Source: Acinetobacter parvus DSM 16617 = CIP 108168
Lineage (GTDB): Bacteria; Pseudomonadota; Gammaproteobacteria; Pseudomonadales; Moraxellaceae
Assembly (NCBI RefSeq): GCF_000368025.1
Contig: NZ_KB849211.1
Span: 856,455-920,454 of the forward strand
Direction of reading: 5' to 3'
DNA: 64,000 nt
The stretch's first letter is position 1, and the number at the start of each line of letters is the position of its first letter. The notes beneath the pieces are model-generated. The model did not search any database. It saw only the letters and a list, made by a program, of their open reading frames with translations, and had not been told where the DNA came from. The position numbers were made by a program, and so were the translations under genes. This document shows, piece by piece, positions 16,587 to 26,366 of this stretch.

Positions 16587-18650
16587 TTAGGCAAAATGTG
16601 GCTGCCCTTGCAATACCAAACTATCAATCTTAACAGGCCTGCCAAGCAAGTATCCCTGTAATTGATTACAGCCTAAATTTTTAAGAATATCCGCTTGTTG
16701 CTGTGTTTCCACTCCCTCAGCCGTGACAATCAAACCTAATTTTGCAGCAAGATGAATTATACTTTCTAAAATCGCTTCTTCTTTGGAATTGGGTTGTAAA
16801 TCCATGAGGAAACCACGGTCAATTTTGAGTTCATCGACAGGTAAATTTTTTAAATACAGGAAGCTTGAGTAACCCGTTCCAAAGTCATCTATTGCGATTC
16901 GAATACCGAGCTTACGCAGGCGTTCCAGGGTACGAATAGTTGAATCAATGTGATGCATTGCAGTTGATTCAGTAATCTCCAGTATCAGGTTGTGAGGTTG
17001 GATTTGATATTTTTCCAATAATTGTTCAAGGACACTGAATAATTTCTTATTTTCAAACTGTAATGCTGACAGATTCACTGCAATTGGATAAAACGGGTTC
17101 TTGCTCTGCTCCCATTTCTGAATTTGTTGACAGGCTTGTTCCAGCGCCCAATATCCCATAGGAATAATTAAACCCGTTTTTTCAGCACTTTCAATAAACA
17201 TTTGTGGCGTAAGCAGCCCCAAAGCTGGATGCTTCCAGCGAATCAGGGCCTCAACACCACAGACTTCATAGTTCGCGGTAAATTTTGGCTGGTAAAACAA
17301 GACAAACTGCTGCTCATCAACGGCCTTATATAAATCATTGATCAGTTTGGACTGGCTGCGTACATCTTGCTGATCGCTCATGGACTGGAACACGGTATAG
17401 GTATTACGCCCCTGATCTTTTGACACCAGCATGGCAACATCGGCATTAATCAACAAATCCTGAATATTGGTGCCATGTTCAGGATACATCGCAATCCCAA
17501 GGCTCGCGGATATGTTTATGTCTTTGCTGGCAATTAAATAAGTTCCCTGAATAAAATTCAGAATTTCTTCGGCAAGCTGTATTGCCTCGTTGATATCGGT
17601 ATTTTCAGATATCAGGACAAATTCATCGCCACCTATACGGAATAACTTATGGCTTTGATTTAGCTTATTGTGTAGACGATTGGCCATCTGGACCAACAAC
17701 TGATCCCCAATATGATGCCCAAAAGCATCATTCACCGACTTAAAACCATCCAGGTCAATATATAAAAAGGCAGCCTTTTGCTCATGCAAGCGATGATGGC
17801 TAAACACAACCTCTGCATACTCGGTTAAATACATACGGTTAGGCAGCTTGGTTAGGGCATCATGCAGAGACTGAATCTCAAGCTCTTTATTTATAAAAGT
17901 GAGTTGTTGATTACGCTCTTCCAGTCTAGATTCTAAAACCGCAACAGCAAAACCTGCGACAAACACCAGACTGGTAATAAAGATGATTGTGAACAACAAT
18001 ACACTTTGCTCTGTCTGTGCTGCATTCAAGGCCTTAATAATACTTGCATCAAAATAGGTTGCCACCATACCTGTGTAATGCATACCGACAATACTCAGCG
18101 CCATTAACAGCGCAACAATGGCTTTTATCCCAATCCGATACCTGACTGCTGACTTATATTTAAAGATAAAGAAGAAACTTAGACCAGCCCCACTGATTGC
18201 AATTAAAACTGAGCAAATAACCAATAAGGGATCATAATGCATCTGATAATGTTCAACTGTCAGAGCCATCATGCCTGTATAATGCATACCCGCTATACCC
18301 AAGCCCATAAACACGGCACCAAGAATCAGGCGAGGCAAAGGCAAGGTTGGACGTGAAGTCAGCCACACCGCAAAAATAGAGGCAATTGCACCCACCATAT
18401 AGGAAAGCGTCGTTAACCCCAGATCAAAATGATAGCTTTCTGGCAAATGAATCGCTAGCATTCCCACAAAATGCATTGCCCATATCGCCAACCCCAGGAT
18501 TAAGCCACTCGCAACCAGAATGCTTTTTTCAAACTTTTTATAAGCGGTCTTGAAAACCAGCTCTTCCATTGAAAATGCGGCATAGCATGTTGCCACCGCA
18601 ACCAGAATGGAAACGATGACCAATGTACTATCGTAATCAACGTGTACCAT
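16587..18650 (-). CDS. MHYT-GGDEF-EAL cyclic-di-GMP signalling protein
   Basis: 687-residue membrane protein. The N-terminal MHYT sensor (about 1-240) has seven hydrophobic helices and repeated M-H-[YF]-[TV]-G motifs (WAMHFVGM, GMHYTGMMA, GMHYTGMVA), a fold thought to bind metal and sense small diatomic gases. A GGDEF domain (about 255-415) keeps the intact signature RIGGDEFVLI. The EAL domain (about 430-680) keeps EALIRWKHP, DDFGTGYSSF and AEGVET. Both catalytic signatures look intact, so it may make or degrade cyclic-di-GMP; which one dominates cannot be told. It is monocistronic. Confidence 0.93.
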   Translation of the reverse strand: MVHVDYDSTLVIVSILVAVATCYAAFSMEELVFKTAYKKFEKSILVASGLILGLAIWAMHFVGMLAIHLPESYHFDLGLTTLSYMVGAIASIFAVWLTSRPTLPLPRLILGAVFMGLGIAGMHYTGMMALTVEHYQMHYDPLLVICSVLIAISGAGLSFFFIFKYKSAVRYRIGIKAIVALLMALSIVGMHYTGMVATYFDASIIKALNAAQTEQSVLLFTIIFITSLVFVAGFAVAVLESRLEERNQQLTFINKELEIQSLHDALTKLPNRMYLTEYAEVVFSHHRLHEQKAAFLYIDLDGFKSVNDAFGHHIGDQLLVQMANRLHNKLNQSHKLFRIGGDEFVLISENTDINEAIQLAEEILNFIQGTYLIASKDINISASLGIAMYPEHGTNIQDLLINADVAMLVSKDQGRNTYTVFQSMSDQQDVRSQSKLINDLYKAVDEQQFVLFYQPKFTANYEVCGVEALIRWKHPALGLLTPQMFIESAEKTGLIIPMGYWALEQACQQIQKWEQSKNPFYPIAVNLSALQFENKKLFSVLEQLLEKYQIQPHNLILEITESTAMHHIDSTIRTLERLRKLGIRIAIDDFGTGYSSFLYLKNLPVDELKIDRGFLMDLQPNSKEEAILESIIHLAAKLGLIVTAEGVETQQQADILKNLGCNQLQGYLLGRPVKIDSLVLQGQPHFA

Positions 18651-19138
18651 AAAGGAATTCCATGATTATCCATGACTTTTTTATTTGCCGAGCAAATTGC
18701 CTAGGCTCAGAACGATCTTTCACACTCAAAAAAAGATACGAATAGCAGTCATAATCTTTCCTTAACAATAACATCATATAACATAAGGTCAAGTCTTTTT
18801 CATTTTATAAATCAATAGAATAAAAACATATAATTACTCCAAACCTATAAAAAGACTTGCTTTTTTTATTGCACTTTTCACCGAAAGACCAATTTATTTT
18901 TGCTAAGTGTTTTTCTTATTTAAGTAGCTACTTCTTATTTGTTTTAAACTGCCCTATGAACTTAAGTCTGATTGCAGTTTTTTTGTTTTTCTCGTGCACT
19001 AAGCACGATATAAAATGCTTATCAGAGACACATATAAACTTTTTTAATTTTTATACTATTATAACTCTGTTATCAGCAGCATTAAAAACCTCGTTTACCA
19101 ACAAGAGGGTTCTTTTAACTCAGAGATAAAACTGAGCT

Positions 19139-19170
19139 TTCTCTTTTTCTACGATTTTGTTTGCTTCAAC
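19139..19170 (-). repeat. Displaced partial copy of the ilvC 3' end
   Basis: On the minus strand this reads VEANKIVEKEK, close to the ilvC C-terminus IQANKIVDKEKN. The two copies lie 210 bases apart in direct orientation and flank the ilvC terminator. A tandem duplication or an insertion that rebuilt the gene end would explain it. Confidence 0.6.
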
Positions 19171-19294
19171 ACTTATTAGGGTATCCTGCGCAAGGAGCAA
19201 CGAAATAGAAAAGCATGTGAAGCATCACTTCGTAAGACCAATACGTAAGATTGGAGCTATACCTCACCAATGCGCAACATTAGGATGATCCAAT

Positions 19295-19324
19295 AAAAAA
19301 GCCCCTGTACAAACAAGGGCTTTT
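19295..19324 (-). terminator. Rho-independent terminator after ilvC
   Basis: Inverted repeat AAAAGCCC ... GGGCTTTT followed by a T-run on the minus strand, about 17 bases past the ilvC stop codon. Confidence 0.85.
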
Positions 19325-19341
19325 AAAGATTAAACTAAAAT

Positions 19342-20358
19342 TTAGTTCTTCTCTTTATCAACGATTTTGTTCGCTTGAATCCAAGGCATCATCGCACGAA
19401 GTTTATTACCTGTTACTTCGATACCGTGTGCAGCATTTTGACGACGGCGAGCAGTCATAGATGGGTAGTTCAACGCACCTTCCTGAATGAACATTTTCGC
19501 ATATTCACCAGACTGGATACGTTTCAACGCGTTACGCATTGCTTCACGAGACTGTTCGTTGATTACTTCAGTACCAGTCACATATTCACCGTACTCAGCA
19601 TTGTTAGAAACTGAGTAGTTCATGTCAGCAATACCGCCTTCGAACATTAAGTCAACGATTAACTTAAGTTCATGTAAGCATTCGAAGTAAGCCATTTCTG
19701 GTGCATAACCCGCTTCAACCAAAGTTTCGAAGCCCATTTTAACCAATTCAACAGCACCACCACAAAGAACTGCTTGCTCACCGAATAAGTCAGTTTCAGT
19801 TTCTTCACGGAAAGAAGTTTCGATAATACCTGTACGACCACCACCTACACCTGAAGCGTAAGAAAGAGCAACGTTACGTGCATTACCAGAAGCATCTTGG
19901 TGAATTGCGATTAAGTCAGGAACACCTGAACCACGTTGATATTCAGAACGTACAGTGTGACCTGGTGCTTTTGGAGCAACCATGATTACGTCTAAATCTT
20001 TACGTGGAACAACTTGGTTATAAAGAATAGAAAAACCATGAGCAAATGCTAAGGTTGCGCCTTCTTTGATATTTGGCTCAATCACATCACGATAAAGTTG
20101 AGATTGGAACTCATCTGGAGTCAAAATCATCACTAAGTCAGCTTGAGCAACAGCTGCTGGAACTTCAGATACTTTAAGACCTGAATTTTCAGCTTTTTTC
20201 CAAGATGCTGAACCAGCACGTAAACCAACAGTTACGTCAACGCCAGAATCTTTCAAGTTAAGTGCATGAGCATGACCTTGTGAACCATAACCAATGATTG
20301 CAACTTTTTTGCCTTGGATGATTGATAAGTCACAGTCTTTATCGTAAAAAATTTGCAT
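19342..20358 (-). CDS. ilvC: Ketol-acid reductoisomerase (NADP+), short class I form
   Basis: Second common enzyme of isoleucine and valine biosynthesis: isomerises and reduces acetolactate or acetohydroxybutyrate. The 338 residues match the short class I form. The Rossmann motif GYGSQGHAHALNL (about 23-35) and the C-terminal knotted domain with metal-binding acidic residues (DLFGEQAVLCGG about 190-201, YFECLHELKLIVDLM about 225-239) are seen. It follows ilvH by about 125 bases that contain a GC-rich palindromic element, and probably belongs to the ilvIHC transcript. Its last codons are mirrored by a duplicate 210 bases downstream. Confidence 0.97.
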   Translation of the reverse strand: MQIFYDKDCDLSIIQGKKVAIIGYGSQGHAHALNLKDSGVDVTVGLRAGSASWKKAENSGLKVSEVPAAVAQADLVMILTPDEFQSQLYRDVIEPNIKEGATLAFAHGFSILYNQVVPRKDLDVIMVAPKAPGHTVRSEYQRGSGVPDLIAIHQDASGNARNVALSYASGVGGGRTGIIETSFREETETDLFGEQAVLCGGAVELVKMGFETLVEAGYAPEMAYFECLHELKLIVDLMFEGGIADMNYSVSNNAEYGEYVTGTEVINEQSREAMRNALKRIQSGEYAKMFIQEGALNYPSMTARRRQNAAHGIEVTGNKLRAMMPWIQANKIVDKEKN

Positions 20359-20384
20359 CTGTATTCTCCATTAGAATCTTTAAC

Positions 20385-20475
20385 TTCCCTCCCATTTTCA
20401 AGGGGAGGGTTAGGGTGGGGTCGACATAACCCCCTCTAACTCCCCCTCTTGCGTGGCAATACCACTCAGGGGGAG
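20385..20475. repeat. GC-rich palindromic (REP-like) element between ilvH and ilvC
   Basis: Two or three nested inverted repeats: CCCTCCC (20387) with GGGAGGG (20403), GGGGT with AACCCC, and CTCCCCC with GGGGGAG near 20440 and 20468. Its base composition differs sharply from the flanking genes. It resembles dispersed palindromic repeats and sits inside an operon, where it could affect ilvC transcript stability. Confidence 0.65.
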
Positions 20476-20483
20476 AACTATAT

Positions 20484-20975
20484 TTAAACTGTTAAAACTT
20501 TTTCACCACGTGCGATGCCTGACACACCTGAACGCACAACCTCAAGGATGGTATTCTCTGCAAGTGCATCAATAAAACCATCGATCTTATCAGTCGTACC
20601 AGCGATCTGAATCGTATAAGTGGTTGGTGTTACATCAACGATTTGGGCACGGAAAATATCAGCTGTACGCTTAATTTCCGCACGAGCTGCACCTAAAGCT
20701 TTCACTTTAATCAACATAAGCTCGCGCTCAATATGTGCACCTTCTGACAAATCAACCACCTTAACCACTTCAACTAATTTATTCAGTTGTTTTGTGATTT
20801 GCTCGATTTTGTGATCATCGCCATAGGTTGTCAGCGTCAAACGAGATAAAGTTTCATCTTCAGTTGGCGCAACGTTTAAAGTCTCAATGTTGTAACCACG
20901 TTGAGAGAATAAACCGACCAAACGAGAAAGCGCGCCTGCTTCATTTTCTACAAGTACAGAGATAATGTGTCTCAT
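20484..20975 (-). CDS. ilvH: Acetolactate synthase small (regulatory) subunit
   Basis: 163-residue regulatory subunit with an N-terminal ACT domain (MRHIISVLVENEAGALSRLVGLFSQRGYN; NIETLNV about 30-36) and the usual C-terminal ALS_ss_C domain. It gives valine feedback control and full activity to the large subunit. Its start overlaps the end of ilvI by 4 bases (ATGA), a classic coupling of the two subunits. Confidence 0.97.
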   Translation of the reverse strand: MRHIISVLVENEAGALSRLVGLFSQRGYNIETLNVAPTEDETLSRLTLTTYGDDHKIEQITKQLNKLVEVVKVVDLSEGAHIERELMLIKVKALGAARAEIKRTADIFRAQIVDVTPTTYTIQIAGTTDKIDGFIDALAENTILEVVRSGVSGIARGEKVLTV

Positions 20976-22699
20976 GCCGTGCGCTCCCCTTTACCTAACC
21001 ACATATCTTTCATCGACTGACCTGCAATCAACATTGGATAAACATGTTCTGTACGATCAACCATGACATTAATGAATACACATTTATCATTAATTGCCAT
21101 TGCTTCAGCCAGTTTAGATTCCAATTCATCTGCATGATTGATTTGAATACCTACGTGACCATAAGCTTCCATCAATTTTGCAAAATCAGGTAAAGAATCT
21201 ACATAAGAGCTTGAATGACGCCCTTCATAGTTCATGTCTTGCCACTGCTTCACCATGCCTAAAGCTTGGTTATTCAAGCAAAGAATTTTCACATTTAAGC
21301 CATATTGCTTACATGTTGATAATTCTTGGATACACATCTGAATTGATGCTTCACCTGTGATACACACTACTTGTTGATCTGGGAATGCAAGCTTCGCTGC
21401 CATTGCATACGGCAAACCAACACCCATGGTGCCTAGACCACCAGAGTTAATCCATTGGCGTGGACGTTTGTATTTGTAGTAGTTTGCACCAAACATTTGG
21501 TGCTGACCTACGTCAGATGTGATGATCGCTTCACCATTGGTCACACGATCAAGCGCTTCCACCACTTGTTGTGGTTTCATTTCACCATTTTGAGCCGTTT
21601 CATAGCGTAAGCCATGAACTTTACGCCACTCATTAATCTGAGACCACCATTCAGCAATTGCTTCAGGATTTGGTTTAGACACATTCATCTGCTTCAACTG
21701 TGCTAACATTTCTTGAAGAACTGGCTCAACCGCACCAACGATAGGAATGTGCGCCATGATGGTTTTAGAAATGGTCGCTGGATCTACATCAATATGAATA
21801 ACTTTCGCATTCAAACAGAATTTCGCAGGGTTATTGGTTACACGGTCATCGAAACGTGCACCAATGGCCAAAATCACGTCTGCATTGTGCATCGTCATAT
21901 TGGCTTCATAGGTACCATGCATCCCTAACATACCGACAAACTGTGGATCATTGCCAGGGAAAGCACCTAAGCCCATCAAGGTATTGGTTACTGGATAACC
22001 CAATAGATGTGCAAGTTCAGTCAATAATGCAGAAGCATTACCCTGAACAACACCACCACCCGTATAGATAATTGGGCGTTTAGCGGTAATCAGTTCATCA
22101 ATCGCCTTACGGATTTGACCAGAATGACCACGTGAAGGCGGTTGATATGAACGCATCTTCACTTTTTCAGGATATTCGTAGGCAAATTTATCCGTAGGGT
22201 TGGTTGCATCCTTAGGAATATCAACCACAACTGGACCTGGACGGCCAGAAGACGCGATATAGAATGCTTTCTTGATAATTGCAGGAATTTCGCTGGCGTG
22301 ACGAACCTGGAAACTGTGTTTTACAATTGGACGGGAAATTCCGACCATGTCCGTTTCCTGGAATGCATCTTCACCAATTAAATGAGTTGCAACCTGTCCA
22401 GACAAAATCACCATTGGGATCGAGTCCATATACGCTGTTGCGATAGGAGTCACAGTATTTGTCGCACCTGGACCAGAAGTCACAAGAACAACACCAGTTT
22501 TCCCTGTTACGCGCGAGTAAGCATCTGCCATGTGGCCAGCAGCTTGCTCATGACGTACAAGGTAATGATTGATTTTGTCTTGTTGAAAAAGCGCATCATA
22601 AATATGTAAAACTGCGCCGCCTGGATAACCAAAAACATGCTCTACGCCTTCGTCCGCAAGCGCACGAACGAGCATTTCACCACCAGATAAAAGTTCCAA
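20972..22699 (-). CDS. ilvI: Acetolactate synthase large (catalytic) subunit
   Basis: 575-residue thiamine-diphosphate enzyme that condenses pyruvate with pyruvate or 2-oxobutyrate, the first common step to valine, leucine and isoleucine. Visible motifs: HEQAAGHMADAYSR with the catalytic Glu near residue 50, the central FAD domain, and the ThDP-binding GEASIQMCIQELSTC followed by LNNQALGMVKQWQ near the C-terminus (GDGS usually reads here; this copy has GEAS). It leads the ilvIHC cluster. About 500 bases upstream contain no other gene. Confidence 0.96.
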   Translation of the reverse strand: MELLSGGEMLVRALADEGVEHVFGYPGGAVLHIYDALFQQDKINHYLVRHEQAAGHMADAYSRVTGKTGVVLVTSGPGATNTVTPIATAYMDSIPMVILSGQVATHLIGEDAFQETDMVGISRPIVKHSFQVRHASEIPAIIKKAFYIASSGRPGPVVVDIPKDATNPTDKFAYEYPEKVKMRSYQPPSRGHSGQIRKAIDELITAKRPIIYTGGGVVQGNASALLTELAHLLGYPVTNTLMGLGAFPGNDPQFVGMLGMHGTYEANMTMHNADVILAIGARFDDRVTNNPAKFCLNAKVIHIDVDPATISKTIMAHIPIVGAVEPVLQEMLAQLKQMNVSKPNPEAIAEWWSQINEWRKVHGLRYETAQNGEMKPQQVVEALDRVTNGEAIITSDVGQHQMFGANYYKYKRPRQWINSGGLGTMGVGLPYAMAAKLAFPDQQVVCITGEASIQMCIQELSTCKQYGLNVKILCLNNQALGMVKQWQDMNYEGRHSSSYVDSLPDFAKLMEAYGHVGIQINHADELESKLAEAMAINDKCVFINVMVDRTEHVYPMLIAGQSMKDMWLGKGERTA

Positions 22700-23206
22700 C
22701 GTGATTCACCCTAGTATTTGCACAGTTTATAGGAGACATAAACCGTGTTTCATTCATTAACTTATGCACTTTTTTAAGTGTGCGTATTCTACTCGTTTTT
22801 GCTGCAATAGGAAAAATTTTCTGACTCATCAGCCGTATAAGCTGTTTTTACATCTCGAATCAAAATATGCTGGGATAAGCATATTTCAAAAAATCATTCT
22901 CTCGGCTAGAAAGAATGTCCATTGCAAGCCATGACATTTATTCGAAGGGTGATCAAATAAGCGCATATAAAACTAAAGCAAGCATTTTTGTTGCTTTCAT
23001 ACACAAAGTCAAGAATAAAGGAAAGGTTTTTCTATAATATTTTTTAGCTGTTGTTTTTTTAGGCTTATTCAAGGTTGTGGTTTAGTCTATTGAAACGTCC
23101 ATTTATCAAAAATTCATTTTCTTTTTACATAAAACGATGCATTGTAAATTGCATCCTGAATACACTTTGATCGAATATAGACAGAATTCTCTTGGAGAGA
23201 TCAAAC
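22700..23206. other. Divergent intergenic region between ilvI and the DUF4124 gene
   Basis: About 500 bases without a supported gene. AT-rich, it must hold the promoters of ilvIHC (minus) and the DUF4124 protein (plus). I see no clear leader-peptide attenuator rich in Leu, Val or Ile codons, and no tRNA or riboswitch fold. Confidence 0.6.
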
Positions 23207-23557
23207 ATGAAACCATCTTATTTAAAAACGGGCTTATATACGATTGCTACAACAGCACTGTTGTTTTGTTCAACTCAAAACCATGCTCAACAGTACTACA
23301 AATGGGTCGATGCAAATGGATCGACCCACTACACCACCACACCTCCACCTAAAGGTACAAAACGTTTAAACAAAGTTTCAACCTATGGTGGAAATCAGCC
23401 GACACAAGCACCAGCCACAACAGCAAATCAGGCCCCACAGCAAGCCCAGAATGCTCCGCAACATGTATCACAAGTAGCAAATGTGGCGGTTGAAGCGACT
23501 GCAACAACCTCACCTCCTGCTCAGGCACCATCTGCACCATCACATTCAGACCGATAA
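23207..23557 (+). CDS. DUF4124 domain periplasmic protein
   Basis: 116 residues from the ATG at 23207 (preceded by GGAGAG). The signal peptide runs to about 28 (...CSTQNHAQQ), then a DUF4124 core (YYKWVDANGSTHYTTTPPPKG about 30-50), then a low-complexity Gln/Ala/Pro tail. DUF4124 domains are short beta-rich modules in exported proteins; the molecular role is unknown. The upstream in-frame start at 23192 lacks a better ribosome site. Confidence 0.8.
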   Translation: MKPSYLKTGLYTIATTALLFCSTQNHAQQYYKWVDANGSTHYTTTPPPKGTKRLNKVSTYGGNQPTQAPATTANQAPQQAQNAPQHVSQVANVAVEATATTSPPAQAPSAPSHSDR

Positions 23558-23572
23558 AGTAGCCTAAATAGA

Positions 23573-23597
23573 TCAAGGCGGTATCTAACCGCCTTGA
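23573..23597 (+). terminator. Hairpin after the DUF4124 gene
   Basis: Perfect 10-bp stem TCAAGGCGGT / ACCGCCTTGA with a 5-base loop, just past the stop. No strong T-run follows, so termination efficiency is uncertain. Confidence 0.6.
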
Positions 23598-23693
23598 AGA
23601 TAAAATCCCAATCTAAAAACTGACATTTCACCCAGTTTTGCGCTATGCTGTGCAGCAATCTTAATCTTAATTTTTGTTGTATCGCATATCCCT

Positions 23694-26318
23694 ATGACGA
23701 CTTCTCACATTGACACCGAATATCAAGCAAGTGCCATTGAGCCCCAAGTTCAACAAGACTGGGACAATCGCAAAGTTTTCAAAGTTGCCGACACTGTAGA
23801 GGGCAAACATCGCTATATCCTGTCGATGTTCCCTTATCCAAGTGGCAAACTGCATATGGGGCATGTGCGTAACTACACCATTGGCGATGTGATTAGCCGT
23901 TTTTATCGTTTAAAAGGCGAAACTGTATTGCAACCAATGGGTTGGGATGCCTTTGGTTTACCTGCTGAAAATGCTGCCATTGCGCATCAAGTTGCGCCAG
24001 CAAAATGGACTTTTGAAAACATCGCCTATATGCGTGACCAATTAAAAAAATTGGGCTTGTCGGTCGATTGGGATCGTGAATTTGCGACTTGTACCCCAGA
24101 GTATTATCACTGGGAACAATGGTTATTCGTACAGCTTTATAAGAAAGGCTTGATCTACCGTAAGCTGTCAACAGTGAACTGGGATCCTGTAGACCAGACT
24201 GTGTTGGCCAACGAGCAAGTTGAAAATGGTCGTGGCTGGCGTTCGGGTGCATTGGTAGAAAAACGCGACATCCCAATGTACTACTTCCGCATCACCGACT
24301 ACGCACAAGAGTTGCTGGATGATCTAGACACCTTGCAGGATGGCTGGCCACAACAAGTGTTGACCATGCAACGCAATTGGATCGGCCGCTCTACGGGAAT
24401 GGAAATTACTTTCCCATCTGCAAATACAGAAATTTATGCTGATGGCTTAACCGTTTACACAACGCGTGCTGATACCTTAATGGGTGTGACTTATGTTGCT
24501 GTTGCAGCAGAGCACCCTCTTGCGCTTAAAGCAGCAGAAAACAATCCTGAATTGGCTGCATTTATCGAAGAATGTCGTATGGGATCAGTGGCTGAAGCTG
24601 ATTTAGCGACTGCCGAAAAGAAAGGCATGGCAACAGGTTTATTCGTGAAGCATCCAGTGACAGGTGAAGAACTTCCTGTTTGGATTGCCAACTATGTGTT
24701 GATGTCTTACGGTTCAGGTGCGGTGATGGCTGTGCCTGCCCACGATGAACGCGACTTTGAGTTTGCCAACAAATTTAACCTGCCAATCAAACAAGTCATT
24801 GATGCCAAAGGCACGGATGACGCTGATTTTTCTGCAACCGTATGGCAGGAATGGTATAGTTCAAAAGAAGGTAAACTCGTCAATTCGGGTGAGTTCGACG
24901 GTTTAGTATTCCAAGCAGCGTTTGATGCTTTCCTTGCAAAATTAGAACCACAGCACTTAGCAAATGCTAAGGTTCAATTCCGTTTACGTGACTGGGGTGT
25001 ATCTCGTCAGCGTTACTGGGGTTGTCCAATTCCAATGATCAACTGTAACAGCTGTGGTCAAGTCCCAGTGCCAGAAGATCAATTGCCAGTGGTATTACCA
25101 ACTGATGTGGTTCCAGATGGTTCTGGTAACCCATTGAATAGGATGCCTGAATTCTATGAAACTAAGTGTCCAAGCTGTGGCGGCGATGCGCGTCGTGAAA
25201 CAGACACCTTGGATACCTTTGTAGAATCATCTTGGTATTATGCGCGTTATGCATCTCCAGACTTTACTGACGGAATGGTTAAACCAGAAGCGGCGCAAAG
25301 CTGGCTTCCTGTGAATCAATATATCGGTGGTGTAGAGCACGCAATTTTGCACTTACTTTATGCACGTTTCTTCCATAAGTTGATGCGTGATGAGGGTGTT
25401 GTTCAGGGCAACGAACCATTTACCAACTTGTTGACACAGGGCATGGTTTTGGCGGATACGTTCTACCGTGAAGCTGAAAATGGCAAAAAAACTTGGTTCA
25501 ACCCTGCCGACATTATTTTAGAAAAAGATGAAAAAGGCCGTGTGCTTTCAGCAAAATATTCAGGTGATGGTCAGGATGTGGTTATCGGTGGACAAGAAAA
25601 AATGTCCAAGTCGAAAAACAACGGCATTGACCCGCAGGCGATTATCGACCAGTACGGCGCAGATACCGCCCGTGTGTTTATGATGTTTGCTGCCCCACCT
25701 GACCAGTCTTTGGAATGGTCAGATGCAGGGGTTGAAGGTGCCAACCGCTTCCTAAAACGTGTATGGCGTTTGGCTACTAGTTTCCTTGAAAAAGGCAATC
25801 AGACGAGTGCAATTGATAGCGCAAATCTTTCTAAAGATGCACAGGATCTACGCCGTAAAACCCATGAAACGATTCAGAAAGTGGGTGATGACATTGAACG
25901 TCGTCACGCCTTTAACACTGCCATTGCCGCATTAATGGAACTGTTAAATGCCACCAATAAGTTTGAAGCCAAGGATGATCACGATGTTGCGGTTGAACGT
26001 GAAGCAATCACAACATTGCTGACATTACTTGCACCATTTGCGCCACATTTAAGCCAGACCCTGTTAGCTCAGTTTGGTATTGATTTAACCTCGGCTGAAT
26101 TCCCTCAGGTGGACGAGTCAGCCTTGACCCGCAATACGCAAACGATTGTTGTACAGGTGAATGGCAAGCTTCGTGGTAAGCTGGAAGTTGCTGTTGATAT
26201 TTCCAAAGAAGATTTATTGGCACAGGCAAAAGCCTTGGCAGAAGTTCAGCAATTCCTGACAGGTCCAACCAAGAAAGAAATTGTTGTGCCAAACAAATTG
26301 GTGAATTTAGTCGTTTAA
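23694..26318 (+). CDS. leuS: Leucyl-tRNA synthetase
   Basis: Class I aminoacyl-tRNA synthetase charging tRNA-Leu, 874 residues. The HIGH motif is PYPSGKLHMGHVRNY at about 47-61. The CP1 editing domain is at about 225-415 (TTRADTLMGVTYVAVAAEHPL; GAVMAVPAHDERD). Zinc-ribbon cysteines are in INCNSCGQVP and ETKCPSCGGD. KMSKS is at about 636-640, followed by the anticodon-binding and C-terminal domains. It starts the leuS-lptE-holA group, the conserved order in gammaproteobacteria. Confidence 0.98.
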   Translation: MTTSHIDTEYQASAIEPQVQQDWDNRKVFKVADTVEGKHRYILSMFPYPSGKLHMGHVRNYTIGDVISRFYRLKGETVLQPMGWDAFGLPAENAAIAHQVAPAKWTFENIAYMRDQLKKLGLSVDWDREFATCTPEYYHWEQWLFVQLYKKGLIYRKLSTVNWDPVDQTVLANEQVENGRGWRSGALVEKRDIPMYYFRITDYAQELLDDLDTLQDGWPQQVLTMQRNWIGRSTGMEITFPSANTEIYADGLTVYTTRADTLMGVTYVAVAAEHPLALKAAENNPELAAFIEECRMGSVAEADLATAEKKGMATGLFVKHPVTGEELPVWIANYVLMSYGSGAVMAVPAHDERDFEFANKFNLPIKQVIDAKGTDDADFSATVWQEWYSSKEGKLVNSGEFDGLVFQAAFDAFLAKLEPQHLANAKVQFRLRDWGVSRQRYWGCPIPMINCNSCGQVPVPEDQLPVVLPTDVVPDGSGNPLNRMPEFYETKCPSCGGDARRETDTLDTFVESSWYYARYASPDFTDGMVKPEAAQSWLPVNQYIGGVEHAILHLLYARFFHKLMRDEGVVQGNEPFTNLLTQGMVLADTFYREAENGKKTWFNPADIILEKDEKGRVLSAKYSGDGQDVVIGGQEKMSKSKNNGIDPQAIIDQYGADTARVFMMFAAPPDQSLEWSDAGVEGANRFLKRVWRLATSFLEKGNQTSAIDSANLSKDAQDLRRKTHETIQKVGDDIERRHAFNTAIAALMELLNATNKFEAKDDHDVAVEREAITTLLTLLAPFAPHLSQTLLAQFGIDLTSAEFPQVDESALTRNTQTIVVQVNGKLRGKLEVAVDISKEDLLAQAKALAEVQQFLTGPTKKEIVVPNKLVNLVV

Positions 26319-26325
26319 ACTGTAG

Positions 26326-26344
26326 GGGCGTATTGTATACGCCC
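26326..26344. other. Hairpin between leuS and lptE
   Basis: Perfect inverted repeat GGGCGTAT-TGT-ATACGCCC directly after the leuS stop, without a T-run. It could trim or stabilise the leuS message within the operon rather than terminate it. Confidence 0.5.
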
Positions 26345-26366
26345 TCATTGTCTATGAGGGATATTT

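Larger units (their letters stand above)
18651..19341. other. Intergenic region with a duplicated ilvC tail and hairpins
   Basis: No gene is supported in this 690-base stretch. It holds the likely promoter region of the MHYT gene (AT-rich, up to about 18850), a hairpin TCGTGC-ACTAA-GCACGA near 18992, and a 32-base copy at 19139-19170 that matches the end of ilvC (19349-19380) at 27 of 32 positions. A structured patch lies at 19175-19285 (including CCAAT-ACGTAAG-ATTGG), followed by the ilvC terminator. Confidence 0.6.

Noticed and set aside
18857..19129. Open frame of 90 codons between the MHYT gene and ilvC
   Set aside because: Phe/Leu-rich AT-driven translation without ribosome site or domain; overlaps the region with the ilvC-tail duplicate.
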